Below are positions 6,931 through 15,840 of a stretch of 63,552 nucleotides of DNA, in pieces. Numbering within the stretch: the first letter of the stretch is position 1; each line of letters begins with the position of its first letter. The DNA lies in the NCBI GenBank assembly GCA_965371445.1, contig CBDUYN010000038.1:1-63552 (forward strand), read 5' to 3'. This stretch comes from DASWIG01 sp965371445. GTDB lineage: Bacteria; Acidobacteriota; Thermoanaerobaculia; Multivoradales; J023. The notes under the pieces were generated by a model. That model saw only the letters and a program-made list of their open reading frames with translations. It searched no databases and was not told the DNA's origin. The position numbers were made by a program, and so were the translations under genes.

Positions 6931-9596
6931 GCACACCGTATTTCCCTCCCCAGGACAAGGTCCCCCTGCCGCCGGCGGATGCTGAGACCCTCACCACCTG
7001 CTGCGACTACTGCATCGTCGCCTGCGGCTACAAGGTCTACCGCTGGCCGGTGGGCAAGGTCGGCGGTCCGAAGGCCGATCAGAACGCCTTCGGCGTCGAC
7101 TTCCCGACCGCGCCGCTCACCGGCCGGTGGGTGAGCCCCAACCAGCACAACGTCGTTTCGGTCGCCGGCAAGCCCCACCACGTCGTGGTCGTCCCCGATG
7201 CCGACACCGAGGCGGTCAACTTGAATGGCGACCACTCGATCCGCGGCGGCTGCCTCGCCCAGAAGTGCTACAACCCCGAGAAGCCCACGAAGGACCGCCT
7301 GCAGCACCCGATGCTGCGGGTCTCGGGCAAGCTCACCCCGGTGAGCTGGGACGTGGCTCTCGACGTCGTCGCCGAGGTGTCGCAGCACGTCATCGAGAAG
7401 CATGGCGTCCACGCCTGGGCGCAGAAGATGTACTCCTACCAGTACTACGAGAACACCTACGCCCTGACCAAGTTCGCCCTCGCCTCGATCCGCACGCCCT
7501 GCTTCGCCTGGCACGACAACCCGACCGTGGCGCCGTCGGCGCCGGGCTTCCGCGACGCCGGCTTCGACATCTTCGCGGCGAGCTACAAGGACTGGTCAGA
7601 GGCCGACACCCTCTACATCGCCGGCACCGATCCCTTCGAGACCAAGACCATCATCTGGAACGAGTGGATCATGAAGGGCATCGGCAACGGCATGAAGGTC
7701 GTCATGGCGACGCCGCGCAAGACCACCGGTCCGGCCTACGCCGAGAAGACCGGCGGCCTGCACCTGTGGCTCTATCCGGGCAGCGACACCCCGGTGCACC
7801 TGGCGATCTCCCGCGTCATCCTCGAGAACGGCTGGGAAGACAGCGAGTGGATCGAGCAATACACCTCGAACAAGTGGGAGAGCGACTCGGGCTTCGGCCA
7901 GGGGACACGCAACACCCCGTGGCAGTGGCGCACTACCTGGGGCCAATTCCAGACGAAGGGATTCGCGGACTACAAGGACTGGGTCCTCTCCCAGGAGGAG
8001 TCGAGCCTCGAGTTCGCGTCGAAGGTGAGCGGCGTGCCGCAGAACGCGATCGTGCGGGCGGCGGAGCTGATGGCGAAGCCGCGCTCCGACGGCGAGCGCC
8101 CCAAGACCTCGATCGCCATCGAGAAGGGCCTCTACTGGTCCAACAACTACCTCAACACGGCCTCGATCGCCTCCCTGGCGCTCCTGTGCGGTACGGGCAA
8201 CCGTCCCGGCCGCATGATCTCCCGCCTCGGCGGTCACCAGCGCGGCGGCCGCAAGGGCGGCCGCTACCCGCTCGAGCGCTCGCCCGAGAAGTTCGCCGGC
8301 CGGCGCCGCAAGCCGCTCGATCTCGACCGCTGGGTGGAGCAGGGCCACGTACGTTTCGCCTACGTGGTCGGCACCACCTGGCTCAACGCCATGACCGCGT
8401 CGGGAGGGCTCACCGAGACCTTCCGGCGCCTCACGGCCGACAATCCCCACCAGATCTCCGGCAGCGGCAAGGACGAGGCCGTCGCGGCGCTCAAGAAGCG
8501 GATCGCGAGCGGCGGCATGGCCCTGGTGCACCAGGACATCTACCAGCGTCCGATCACCCGCGACTTCGCCGACGTCGTGCTGCCGGCGGCGACCTGGGGT
8601 GAGGAGGACTTCACGCGCTGCAACGGCGAGCGGCGCATCCGCCTCTACCAGAAGTTCTACGACGCCCCCGGCGAGGCCAGGCCCGACTGGTGGATCGTGG
8701 GGCAGATCGCCCAGCGGATGGGTTTCGAGGGCTTCGACTGGAAGGACTCGAACGCGGTCTTCGAGGAGTCGGCGCGCTTCGGCCGCAAGAGCCGCACCAA
8801 CTACCACCCGCTGGTCTGGATGGCCAAGAAGCAGGGCGTGCGGGCTCACGACCTGCTCAAGACCTACGGCACGACGGGCATCCAATGCCCCATCCGCTAC
8901 GAGAGCGGCAAGCTCGTGGGCACCGTGCGCCTGCACGACTCGACCCTCGAGCTGCCCGCCGGCGGCCCCGAGGGTCCGACCGTCCATCCCAAGTGGCTGA
9001 CCTCGTTCAACACCCAGTCGGGGAAGGCCAACTTCGTCAAGTCGCCGTGGTCCCATTTCTCCGACTTCTACGAGTTCCTGGAGCCCAGGGGCGAGGAGCT
9101 GTGGATCACCAACGGGCGGATCAACGAGATCTGGCAGTCGTGCTTCGACGACGTCCTGCGCCGGCCCTACATCGGCCAGCGCTGGCCCGACAACTTCATC
9201 GAGATCCACCCGGACGACGCGGCAAAGCGCGGCATCGAAAGCGGTGACGTCATCATGGCGGAGTGCGACCGGGTGCCGGTCCAGGTCGGCGGCTTCGTCG
9301 GCCGCGACACCAAAGACCTCTTCTTCTCCGGTCTCCGGGAGGCGGGCCACATCAAGCTGGTCAAGGGCAGCGTCGAGGCGGTAGCGGTGGTCATTCCGGT
9401 ACCGCGTCCCGGCGTCGCCTTCATGTACTTCCTCCACCCGACGCACGTGGCCAACAACCTGGTCCCACGGGTGACCGACCCGATCAGCAACAACTACCGT
9501 TTCAAGCTCGGCGTCGGCACGGTCACCAAAACCGGGGAATCGCCCTACAAGAAGTCGTTTGAGAGCATGAGTTTCGCCACCAGGACGATCGTCTAG
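6927..9596 (+). CDS. idrA: Iodate reductase-like molybdopterin catalytic subunit (Aio/Idr clade)
   Basis: 889 aa. It carries the arsenite-oxidase-type [3Fe-4S] motif C26-x2-C29-x3-C33 (CDYCIVACGY) near the N-terminus, then full DMSO-reductase-family domains including the 'DVVLPAATWGEEDFTRCNGERRIRLYQ' region (residues from about 550) and a C-terminal molybdopterin-binding domain. There is no signal peptide; like AioA it should be exported as a complex by the Tat signal of the Rieske subunit. Length and gene context (idrB upstream, two dihaem peroxidases downstream) match described iodate reductases, which reduce iodate in the periplasm. Arsenite oxidase is the alternative. Phylogenetic placement and the active-site residues that separate the clades would decide. 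Confidence 0.78.
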   Translation: MSTPYFPPQDKVPLPPADAETLTTCCDYCIVACGYKVYRWPVGKVGGPKADQNAFGVDFPTAPLTGRWVSPNQHNVVSVAGKPHHVVVVPDADTEAVNLNGDHSIRGGCLAQKCYNPEKPTKDRLQHPMLRVSGKLTPVSWDVALDVVAEVSQHVIEKHGVHAWAQKMYSYQYYENTYALTKFALASIRTPCFAWHDNPTVAPSAPGFRDAGFDIFAASYKDWSEADTLYIAGTDPFETKTIIWNEWIMKGIGNGMKVVMATPRKTTGPAYAEKTGGLHLWLYPGSDTPVHLAISRVILENGWEDSEWIEQYTSNKWESDSGFGQGTRNTPWQWRTTWGQFQTKGFADYKDWVLSQEESSLEFASKVSGVPQNAIVRAAELMAKPRSDGERPKTSIAIEKGLYWSNNYLNTASIASLALLCGTGNRPGRMISRLGGHQRGGRKGGRYPLERSPEKFAGRRRKPLDLDRWVEQGHVRFAYVVGTTWLNAMTASGGLTETFRRLTADNPHQISGSGKDEAVAALKKRIASGGMALVHQDIYQRPITRDFADVVLPAATWGEEDFTRCNGERRIRLYQKFYDAPGEARPDWWIVGQIAQRMGFEGFDWKDSNAVFEESARFGRKSRTNYHPLVWMAKKQGVRAHDLLKTYGTTGIQCPIRYESGKLVGTVRLHDSTLELPAGGPEGPTVHPKWLTSFNTQSGKANFVKSPWSHFSDFYEFLEPRGEELWITNGRINEIWQSCFDDVLRRPYIGQRWPDNFIEIHPDDAAKRGIESGDVIMAECDRVPVQVGGFVGRDTKDLFFSGLREAGHIKLVKGSVEAVAVVIPVPRPGVAFMYFLHPTHVANNLVPRVTDPISNNYRFKLGVGTVTKTGESPYKKSFESMSFATRTIV

Positions 9597-9608
9597 GAGA
9601 GCTCAGGT

Positions 9609-10697
9609 ATGAACAGGAAAAAAAGAGCGCTCGTGCTTTTCGCCCTCGCCGCACTGACGCCCGGCTTCGCCGCCGGGGACGACGCTCCCGGTCTCGGACC
9701 GCTGCCCGCCAGGGACGCTCCCGACGCCAAGCTGGCGGAGCTCGGCAAGTACCTCTTCTTCGACGAGAAGATCTCCGGCGACGCCAGCCTCTCGTGCGCC
9801 ACCTGCCACGACCCGCAGAAGGGCTGGGGCGACGGCGAGCCGTTGTCTCAGGCCTATCCCGGCTCCAAGTACTTCCGCAACTCCAAGACCCTGCTCAACT
9901 CGGTCTACGCCCGCTACTACTACTGGGACGGCCGCCTGACCGGCGGCGACAAGCAGACCCTGGTGCGCGACTCGATCACCGAGACCCACTTCCTCAACAT
10001 GGACGGCCGGATCATGCTGGAACGGCTCAAGCAGGTCCCCGAGTACGTGGAGCGGTTCAACGAAACTCAGGGGGGCGAGCCCTCGTTCGGCCGCACGCTC
10101 AACGCCATCGCCGCGTTCCTCGAAACCGTGGTCTCGAACAACGTCCCCTTCGACCAGGGCCGGCTCGACAAGGCCCAGAAGCGGGGCCTGCTGCATTTCA
10201 AGGGCAAGGCCGGATGCGTCGGCTGCCACAACGGAGCGTACTTCTCCGACGGCCAGGCCCACGCCACCGGCGTGCCGGAGAACCCGGACATTCTGGACGA
10301 CCCCATGCGTCATTTCACCATGCGCTCCTTCCTCAAGTTCATGGGGGTTCCGGGTTTCGAGATGATCAAGGTGGATCCGGGTTTCTTCATCGTGTCGAAA
10401 GACAACGCGGACCGCGGGAAGTTCCTGACCCCGACCCTGCGCGAGGTCACCCGCACCGCGCCCTACATGCACAACGGGACCCTGGCGACGCTCGAAGAGG
10501 TGGTGGACTTCTACGACCAGGGAGGAGGAGAGAGTCCCGACAAGGATCCGCTCCTCGTCCCCCTCGGTCTCACCAAGAAGGAGAAGAGCGACCTGATCGC
10601 TTTTCTCGGGAGCCTCTCGGGCGACGAGGTCGTGGTGACGAAGCCGGAGATACCCGAGTACCAGGTCATCGAAGACTGGCTGGCGGTCAAGAACTGA
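9609..10697 (+). CDS. idrP1: Dihaem cytochrome c peroxidase-like protein, IdrP1 type
   Basis: 362 aa, signal peptide (to GFAAG), start 12 nt after idrA with its own ribosome site. It has the two CxxCH motifs of the CcpA/MauG family (CATCH and CVGCH) and the family motif 'APYMHNGT'. In described iodate-reducing bacteria two such proteins are encoded with idrAB and are proposed to remove peroxide formed during iodate reduction; that role is inferred here. It is paralogous to the next gene. Confidence 0.8.
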   Translation: MNRKKRALVLFALAALTPGFAAGDDAPGLGPLPARDAPDAKLAELGKYLFFDEKISGDASLSCATCHDPQKGWGDGEPLSQAYPGSKYFRNSKTLLNSVYARYYYWDGRLTGGDKQTLVRDSITETHFLNMDGRIMLERLKQVPEYVERFNETQGGEPSFGRTLNAIAAFLETVVSNNVPFDQGRLDKAQKRGLLHFKGKAGCVGCHNGAYFSDGQAHATGVPENPDILDDPMRHFTMRSFLKFMGVPGFEMIKVDPGFFIVSKDNADRGKFLTPTLREVTRTAPYMHNGTLATLEEVVDFYDQGGGESPDKDPLLVPLGLTKKEKSDLIAFLGSLSGDEVVVTKPEIPEYQVIEDWLAVKN

Positions 10698-10719
10698 GGC
10701 CACGACTAGGAGACGAGAG

Positions 10720-11880
10720 ATGTACAAGGGATTCCAAAACCACCTTTCCCTGCTGGTCCTCGCCCTCGTGTTGTCGGCGGGCGCCGGCGTCGTCGGGGGC
10801 GAAGAGGAGACCGCGGGGATGGAAGAATTTCCGCCGCTCGCGGCGCTCGGACCGCCGCCGATCCCGGCGGACAACCCGCAGACGCCGGCAAAGGTGGAGC
10901 TCGGCAAGTTTCTCTACTTCGACAACCGCCTCTCCGGCGACGCCAGCCTCTCCTGCGCCACCTGTCACGACCCGACGTTCGGCTGGACCGACGGCAACGA
11001 CATCTGCCGCGGCTATCCCGGGACCTCCCACTGGCGCAACTGCCAGACGGTGGTCAACACCGCCTACTACAACAAGATCTTCTGGGCCGGCTCGACGACG
11101 AGCCTCGAAGCGCAGGCGCCGTCGGCGGCCCGCGGCGGCGTGGCTGGCAACGGCGAGCGCGACATGATGGAAGAGCGCCTGCGTCAGGTCCCCGAGTACG
11201 TCCGGCGCTTCAACGAGGTCTTCGGCACCGAGCGCCCGGAGCTGCCCGATGCCTGGAAGGCCATCGCCGCTTTCGAGCGCTCCCTCGTGCAGCGCGACAC
11301 GCCCTTCGACGAGTACATGCTGGGCGACGAGGACGCCCTGTCGGAGAAGGCCAAGCAGGGGCTGGAGCTCTTTCAGGGCAAGGCGGGCTGCATCCGGTGC
11401 CACAACGGACCCTTTCTGACCGACGAGAGCTACTACAACCTCGGCGTGCCGGAAAACGAGGGCTTCCTGGAGGACCCGCTCAAGCAGATCACCTTCCGCT
11501 TCGAGCAGTACGCCAAGGGGGTCACCGAGGAGATCTACCGCAAGACCAAGACCGACCTCGGGCTCTACTACCGCATGAAACGCCCGCAGGACATGGGTAA
11601 GTTCCGAACGGCCACCCTGCGTTATCTCACCTACACGGTGCCTTACATGCACAACGGCTTCTTCTACTCCCTCGAGGAGGTCGTCGACTTCTACGACGAG
11701 GGCGGCGGCGAGGACCAGATCGAGCGCAACTTCGGTCACCGGACGAAGACCGACAAGCTCAAGCCCCTGGGGCTCTCGGCAGAGGAGAAAGAGGCCCTGG
11801 TGGCCCTTCTGGAGAGCCTCTCCGGAGACGAGATCTTGGTCGACCCCCCGGAGCTGCCCGACTACGCGGTGATGAGGTAA
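10720..11880 (+). CDS. idrP2: Dihaem cytochrome c peroxidase-like protein, IdrP2 type
   Basis: 386 aa, signal peptide, AGGAGA ribosome site. Haem motifs are CATCH and CIRCH, followed by 'VPYMHNGF' near the C-terminus. It is the second of the tandem peroxidase pair that marks iodate reductase loci. It is slightly longer than IdrP1, with a larger insert before the second haem. Its stop codon abuts a tandem 27-bp repeat (11881-11934) that separates the idr genes from the cupredoxin/bd-like half of the operon. Confidence 0.8.
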   Translation: MYKGFQNHLSLLVLALVLSAGAGVVGGEEETAGMEEFPPLAALGPPPIPADNPQTPAKVELGKFLYFDNRLSGDASLSCATCHDPTFGWTDGNDICRGYPGTSHWRNCQTVVNTAYYNKIFWAGSTTSLEAQAPSAARGGVAGNGERDMMEERLRQVPEYVRRFNEVFGTERPELPDAWKAIAAFERSLVQRDTPFDEYMLGDEDALSEKAKQGLELFQGKAGCIRCHNGPFLTDESYYNLGVPENEGFLEDPLKQITFRFEQYAKGVTEEIYRKTKTDLGLYYRMKRPQDMGKFRTATLRYLTYTVPYMHNGFFYSLEEVVDFYDEGGGEDQIERNFGHRTKTDKLKPLGLSAEEKEALVALLESLSGDEILVDPPELPDYAVMR

Positions 11881-11934
11881 CATCCCGTTTGTCCCCCTCC
11901 GGGGTAACATCCCGTTTGTCCCCCTCCGGGGTAA
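11881..11934. repeat. Two tandem 27-bp GC-rich palindromic repeats
   Basis: Two identical units (11881-11907, 11908-11934) contain CCCGTTTGTCCCCCTCCGGGG. The core CCCC-TCC-GGGG can form a small hairpin. Related copies lie inside genes at 14149-14173 (inverted) and 30620-30673. Here they fill the only sizeable gap in the operon (89 bp to the cupredoxin start), so they could also tune transcript stability. Confidence 0.75.
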
Positions 11935-11969
11935 CCTAAAAGGACTAAACCATGCGCAGGAGGATCTTC

Positions 11970-12719
11970 ATGCGTCACACAGCCATGCGTCACAGGGCGT
12001 CGTTTTTCTCACGACTTGTTTTCATCGCCTGCGGACTCGGCTGGCTCGCTGCCGCCGGCGGCGTCTCGGCCGACGGCACCGCTGCGGTCAAGGGCACCGT
12101 CACCTACACGGGAGAGGTGCCGGAGCCGAAGAAGATGCTGATCACCAAGGACCATGAGACCTGCGGTACAGGGCAGCGGGAGATCGCCGAGATCTCGACC
12201 ACCGACCAAGGGGGTCTGCGCGACGTCGTCGTCTTCATCGACGGCGAGGTCGAAGGCGCCCCGCCGCCGCCGGCCGAGGGTTATGGGCTTCTGCAACAGG
12301 GTTGCCGTTTCCAGCCCTACGTCTCCTACGTCCCGAAGAACGGGACCTTGAAGATCGTCAACGGCGACCCGCTGGCCCACAACATCCACACCTACGAACG
12401 GATCGGCCGGGCCAGGAGGGATCTGTTCAACTTCTCCCAACCGGAGAAGGGTCATACCAAGGAGCTGGCCATCAAGCCTCGCCGCGGCAACGTCGTGCAG
12501 CTGACCTGCGACATCCACGATTTCATGACCGGCTGGATCTTCGTGCCCGAGAATCCCTTCGCCACGGTTTCCGACGACGGCACCTTCGTCCTCGAAGGCG
12601 TGCCGCCGGGGACGTATACCTTGAAGGTCTTCCATCCCTTCCTCGGCTTCCAGGAGCAGGAGGTGGAGCTCGCCGCCGGCGGCACCGCCGAGGTGGCCTT
12701 CGTCTACGAAGAGAAATAG
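11970..12719 (+). CDS. Periplasmic cupredoxin with C-terminal carboxypeptidase-regulatory-like domain
   Basis: ATG 11970 has a perfect AGGAGG 6 nt upstream; ATGs at 11952 and 11985 are alternatives. A signal peptide (to VSAD) precedes a plastocyanin-like region with a full type-1 copper ligand set: His in 'AHNIHTY', then C-x2-H-x2-M in 'CDIHDFM'. This is followed by a small beta-sandwich (GVPPGTYTLKV). It probably carries electrons between cytochromes and the bd-like protein encoded next. A paralogue with the same architecture is at 47021. Confidence 0.8.
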   Translation: MRHTAMRHRASFFSRLVFIACGLGWLAAAGGVSADGTAAVKGTVTYTGEVPEPKKMLITKDHETCGTGQREIAEISTTDQGGLRDVVVFIDGEVEGAPPPPAEGYGLLQQGCRFQPYVSYVPKNGTLKIVNGDPLAHNIHTYERIGRARRDLFNFSQPEKGHTKELAIKPRRGNVVQLTCDIHDFMTGWIFVPENPFATVSDDGTFVLEGVPPGTYTLKVFHPFLGFQEQEVELAAGGTAEVAFVYEEK

Positions 12720-12725
12720 GCTGTG

Positions 12726-14777
12726 ATGGGCGGTGGTGCGCGGAATCGGCAGGCGGTGCCTGCCCTGCTGCTCGGCGTCTTCGCCGTGCTCGCGTGGGCC
12801 GGGCCGGCCCTCGCGCAGGGCGCGGACGCCGAGTACCGGACGTTTTTTGGGGTGAACCCGCGCCTCGCGGTCTGGGTGATCGCGGAGCTCCACCTGCTCT
12901 TCGCGGCTTTCGTTCTTGGCGTGCCGGTCTTCGCGGTGATCGTCGAGGTGGTCGGCTACTTCCAGAAAGACCCCGCGGCCGGCAGGCGCTACGACGCCCT
13001 GGCCTACGAGTTCGCGAAGCTCCTCTCCGCCGCCTTCGCCACCACCGCCGCTTTTGGGGGCCTCCTGGCGTTCACGCTCTTTTCCGCCTATCCGGGGTTC
13101 ATGAGCCACCTCACCGGGGTGTTCCACAAGAGCTTCTACATCTACGGCCTGCTCTTTTTCGCCGAGGGTTTCTCGCTCTACCTCTACTACTACGGCTGGC
13201 ACCGGATGGCCGCGGGGCGGTTGAAGCAGTTGCACATCTTCCTCGGCGTGGCTCTAAACGTCGTCGGCACGACCTTGATGTTCGTCGCCAACTCCTGGGC
13301 CTCCTACATGATGAGCCCGCCCGGCCTCGAGGAGGGCGCCGCCGGCATGCTGGAGAGCCACTGGCAGGGCACCACCTACATCGGACCGGCCATGGAGGCC
13401 TTCGCCAACCACCTGTGGATGCCGCTCAACATCCACCGCCTGCTGGCCAACGTCGCCTTTGGCGGCGCCCTCTGCGGCGCCTACGCCGCGGTGAAATTTC
13501 TCGGCGCCCGCGACGAGAAGAGCCTCGCCCACTACGACTGGATGGGCTACACCGGCAACTTCATCGCCATCTCGGCGCTGATCCCGCTGCCCTTCGCCGG
13601 CTACTGGCTCGGCCGCGAGATCTATGGCTTCAACGCCACCATGGGGCAGGACATGATGGGCGGCACCTTTTCCTGGACCTTCATCCTGCAGGCGGTTTTT
13701 GTGGGCACGCTTTTCATCGCCGGCAACTACTACCTGTGGTCCGGCATGCAGAGGATTCCGGGCGGTGAGCGTTACGGGAAGTACGTCCCCTACATGCTGA
13801 CGATCCTCTTCTTCTGCTTCGCGGTGTGGCTGACCCCCCACAACCTGCCGGCCGGTGGTTTGGAGAAGAAGTTCGGGCTCATGCCGGCCAAGAACGCCGT
13901 GATCCAGCTGATGATCCTGACCACCTACGTGGGCTTTCTCATGTATCGCCGCTCCAACAAGGCGAGCTCCGTGTCCGTCCGCGGCGCGGGGCGCGGCGGC
14001 GTGGTGGCGGTGGGTCTCGCGGCGGCTTTCGCCCTCGCCTTCCTGGTCTGGTACTCCGGGTCGCAGGACCTCTCGGACGCCAATCCGGCGATCGGCAAGT
14101 ACGTCGTCGAGGATCTCCCGGTGGCGTTTTTGAACCTCGACCTCAGGGGTTCCCCCGGAGGGGGACAAATGGGCGGAGGGGTCACCTTCGCGGCCACCCT
14201 GCGCTTCACCCTCTACCACCAGATGCTGTGGATCGTCCTCACCAGCCTCCTGGCGCTGGTCGCCGACCGCGGACAGCTGGCCCAACGGTTGCTCGTCGGC
14301 GTCACCGCCTTCCACGCCACGCTGTGGCTTTTTCAGCACGGGTTCACCATCATGGAGAAGGCGAACCCGCTGTTGCGGCAGGTGGCGGTTTGCCAGGTGC
14401 TGATGGTGCTCTCGTGCCTCATCGTGTGCACGGTCTTCGACCTCCTCCTCTACCGGGGAGCGGAGAGCCTCGGGCCGATCCGCTGGGGCCACATGCACCG
14501 ACGCAGCCAGTTCGCGCTGCTCCTGCTCTGCGTCTTCTTCGTCATGAACATGGGGCTGATGGGTTTCATCCGCTCCGGGTTGCGCAAGGGCTGGCACGTG
14601 GTCTCGGTCATGAAAGACACCTCCGAGTGGTCGTCGACGCCGTCGAACTTCTACATGGCGGTAGTGGTCAGCGGCATCACCGTCACCTTCCTGCTGCTGG
14701 TGACCTTCGTTTTCTGGATTGCCAGTCTCACCGAACCGGTGAAGCCCGGCGCGGGCGAGGAAGTCGAGCATGGCTGA
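12726..14777 (+). CDS. Cytochrome bd-like oxidase subunit (CydA-like), no quinol loop
   Basis: 683 aa with a cleavable signal peptide (to ALAQ) and about 14 membrane helices. CydA haem-ligand positions are conserved: H56 in AELHLLF, E147 in AEGFSLYLYYYGWHR, VANSW, and H237 in NIHRLLANVAFGG. I do not find the CydA Q-loop signature GRQPW, and no cydB gene follows. The C-terminal half carries extra helices with further histidines (HQMLW, FHATLWLFQHG). This matches the bd-like oxidases described in Nitrospira, thought to take electrons from cytochrome c rather than quinol; activity here is inferred. A repeat-derived segment occurs at 14149-14173. The end overlaps the next gene by 8 bp. Confidence 0.78.
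   Translation: MGGGARNRQAVPALLLGVFAVLAWAGPALAQGADAEYRTFFGVNPRLAVWVIAELHLLFAAFVLGVPVFAVIVEVVGYFQKDPAAGRRYDALAYEFAKLLSAAFATTAAFGGLLAFTLFSAYPGFMSHLTGVFHKSFYIYGLLFFAEGFSLYLYYYGWHRMAAGRLKQLHIFLGVALNVVGTTLMFVANSWASYMMSPPGLEEGAAGMLESHWQGTTYIGPAMEAFANHLWMPLNIHRLLANVAFGGALCGAYAAVKFLGARDEKSLAHYDWMGYTGNFIAISALIPLPFAGYWLGREIYGFNATMGQDMMGGTFSWTFILQAVFVGTLFIAGNYYLWSGMQRIPGGERYGKYVPYMLTILFFCFAVWLTPHNLPAGGLEKKFGLMPAKNAVIQLMILTTYVGFLMYRRSNKASSVSVRGAGRGGVVAVGLAAAFALAFLVWYSGSQDLSDANPAIGKYVVEDLPVAFLNLDLRGSPGGGQMGGGVTFAATLRFTLYHQMLWIVLTSLLALVADRGQLAQRLLVGVTAFHATLWLFQHGFTIMEKANPLLRQVAVCQVLMVLSCLIVCTVFDLLLYRGAESLGPIRWGHMHRRSQFALLLLCVFFVMNMGLMGFIRSGLRKGWHVVSVMKDTSEWSSTPSNFYMAVVVSGITVTFLLLVTFVFWIASLTEPVKPGAGEEVEHG
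14149..14173. repeat. Single inverted copy of the 27-bp repeat family inside the bd-like gene
   Basis: The complement of GTTCCCCCGGAGGGGGACAA and its flank matches the unit at 11881 (TTTGTCCCCCTCCGGGG). It is read in frame as GSPGGGQMGGG, in a predicted loop between membrane helices where the second bd-like protein (41897) has no equivalent Gly-rich run. Confidence 0.6.
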
Positions 14778-15840
14778 GCCGCGAGGCGGCGATACGGCGA
14801 GAGGGCTCCTGAGCGCCTTTCTTTTCGTCGTCACCCTGGCGGTGATCTTCATGAGCCTCGGCTGGTACGTCACCGACCTCCAGGGCGGGGCCGTCTCCAG
14901 CGTCGGCTCGGGGGTCGATCCGGCGCGGGGCGAGGCGATTTTCTGGGGCGACGGCACCTGCCACACCTGCCACTCGATCGGTGAGCGCGGCAACATGAGG
15001 CGCTGTCCCAACCTCGGGGAGGGGGAGCAGGGGGCGCCGATCGCCGTCCGCGCCGCCGAACGCGCCGCCTTGCGCGCGCAGCAGACCGGCACGCCCTACT
15101 CGGAGCTCGACTACATCGTCGAGTCGCTCGCCACGCCGGGCGCCTACGTCGTCGAGGGCTTTCCCGACAAGCTGATGCCGCTGGTCTACACCGGCCAGAT
15201 CGACCTCGAGCCCGACGACGTCATGTCGGTCGTCGCCTACCTCATGAGCCTCTCCGGCGAGGTGGACCTGGAGCTGATCGCGCAGTCCATGGGACGTTAC
15301 GGCCAGCCGATCCTCAACAAGAGCCGGCTCGCCGACCAGGCGCCCACGGTGCGCAAGATCACCCTGCCGAACCCGGAGTGGGAGATCATCTATCCCCAGC
15401 AGATGGCCGAATACGCGGAGCTGGTGGGCGAGCGGGCCCTCGCCGAGTACCGCACCGAGAACTTCGACGAGGAGCAGAAGGAGATCTACACCGAGATCGT
15501 CGAGGAATGGATGGAGGAGGGCCGGGAGGTCTTCGCCGATCGCAAGTGCTGGCAGTGCCACGTAATCGCCGGTGAGGACTTCGGCGCTCCCGAGCCCGGC
15601 AAGACCGGTCCCGACCTTTCGGCGATCGGCGCCATCCAGCCCCCCGAGTACATCATGGAGTCGATCCTCACCCCCGACGCCATGATCGTTCCGCCGCTGG
15701 CGGAAAACGCCGCCGAGGGCCGCTCCAAGATGCCGAGCTACGTCGACCAGCTCGACATCTACCGGCTGCTGCGCCTGGTCTTCTACCTCGCGGAGCAGAA
15801 AGGGACGGCGGCAGCGGCGCCCACGGGGGGTGCCGAATGA
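14770..15840 (+). CDS. Membrane-anchored dihaem cytochrome c
   Basis: 356 aa. An uncleaved N-terminal membrane helix (about residues 13-35) is followed by two c-type haem domains with CHTCH and CWQCH motifs, separated by a Glu-rich helical linker (about residues 205-250). It overlaps the bd-like gene by 8 bp and the next cytochrome by 4 bp, so the three are translated together. The equivalent protein in the second module is at 47814. It probably passes electrons between periplasmic carriers and the bd-like subunit. Confidence 0.8.
   Translation: MAEPRGGDTARGLLSAFLFVVTLAVIFMSLGWYVTDLQGGAVSSVGSGVDPARGEAIFWGDGTCHTCHSIGERGNMRRCPNLGEGEQGAPIAVRAAERAALRAQQTGTPYSELDYIVESLATPGAYVVEGFPDKLMPLVYTGQIDLEPDDVMSVVAYLMSLSGEVDLELIAQSMGRYGQPILNKSRLADQAPTVRKITLPNPEWEIIYPQQMAEYAELVGERALAEYRTENFDEEQKEIYTEIVEEWMEEGREVFADRKCWQCHVIAGEDFGAPEPGKTGPDLSAIGAIQPPEYIMESILTPDAMIVPPLAENAAEGRSKMPSYVDQLDIYRLLRLVFYLAEQKGTAAAAPTGGAE

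Noticed and set aside
6373..9596. Arsenite oxidase aioBA
   Set aside because: The subunits are homologous, but the two dihaem peroxidase genes directly downstream and the 889-residue length fit iodate reductase better. No arsenic resistance or sensor genes (aioXSR, ars) are in the window. It is kept as the main alternative.
12726..14777. Ordinary cytochrome bd quinol oxidase
   Set aside because: The GRQPW quinol-loop motif and a cydB gene are missing, the protein is about 160 residues longer than CydA, and it is surrounded by c-type cytochromes and a cupredoxin.
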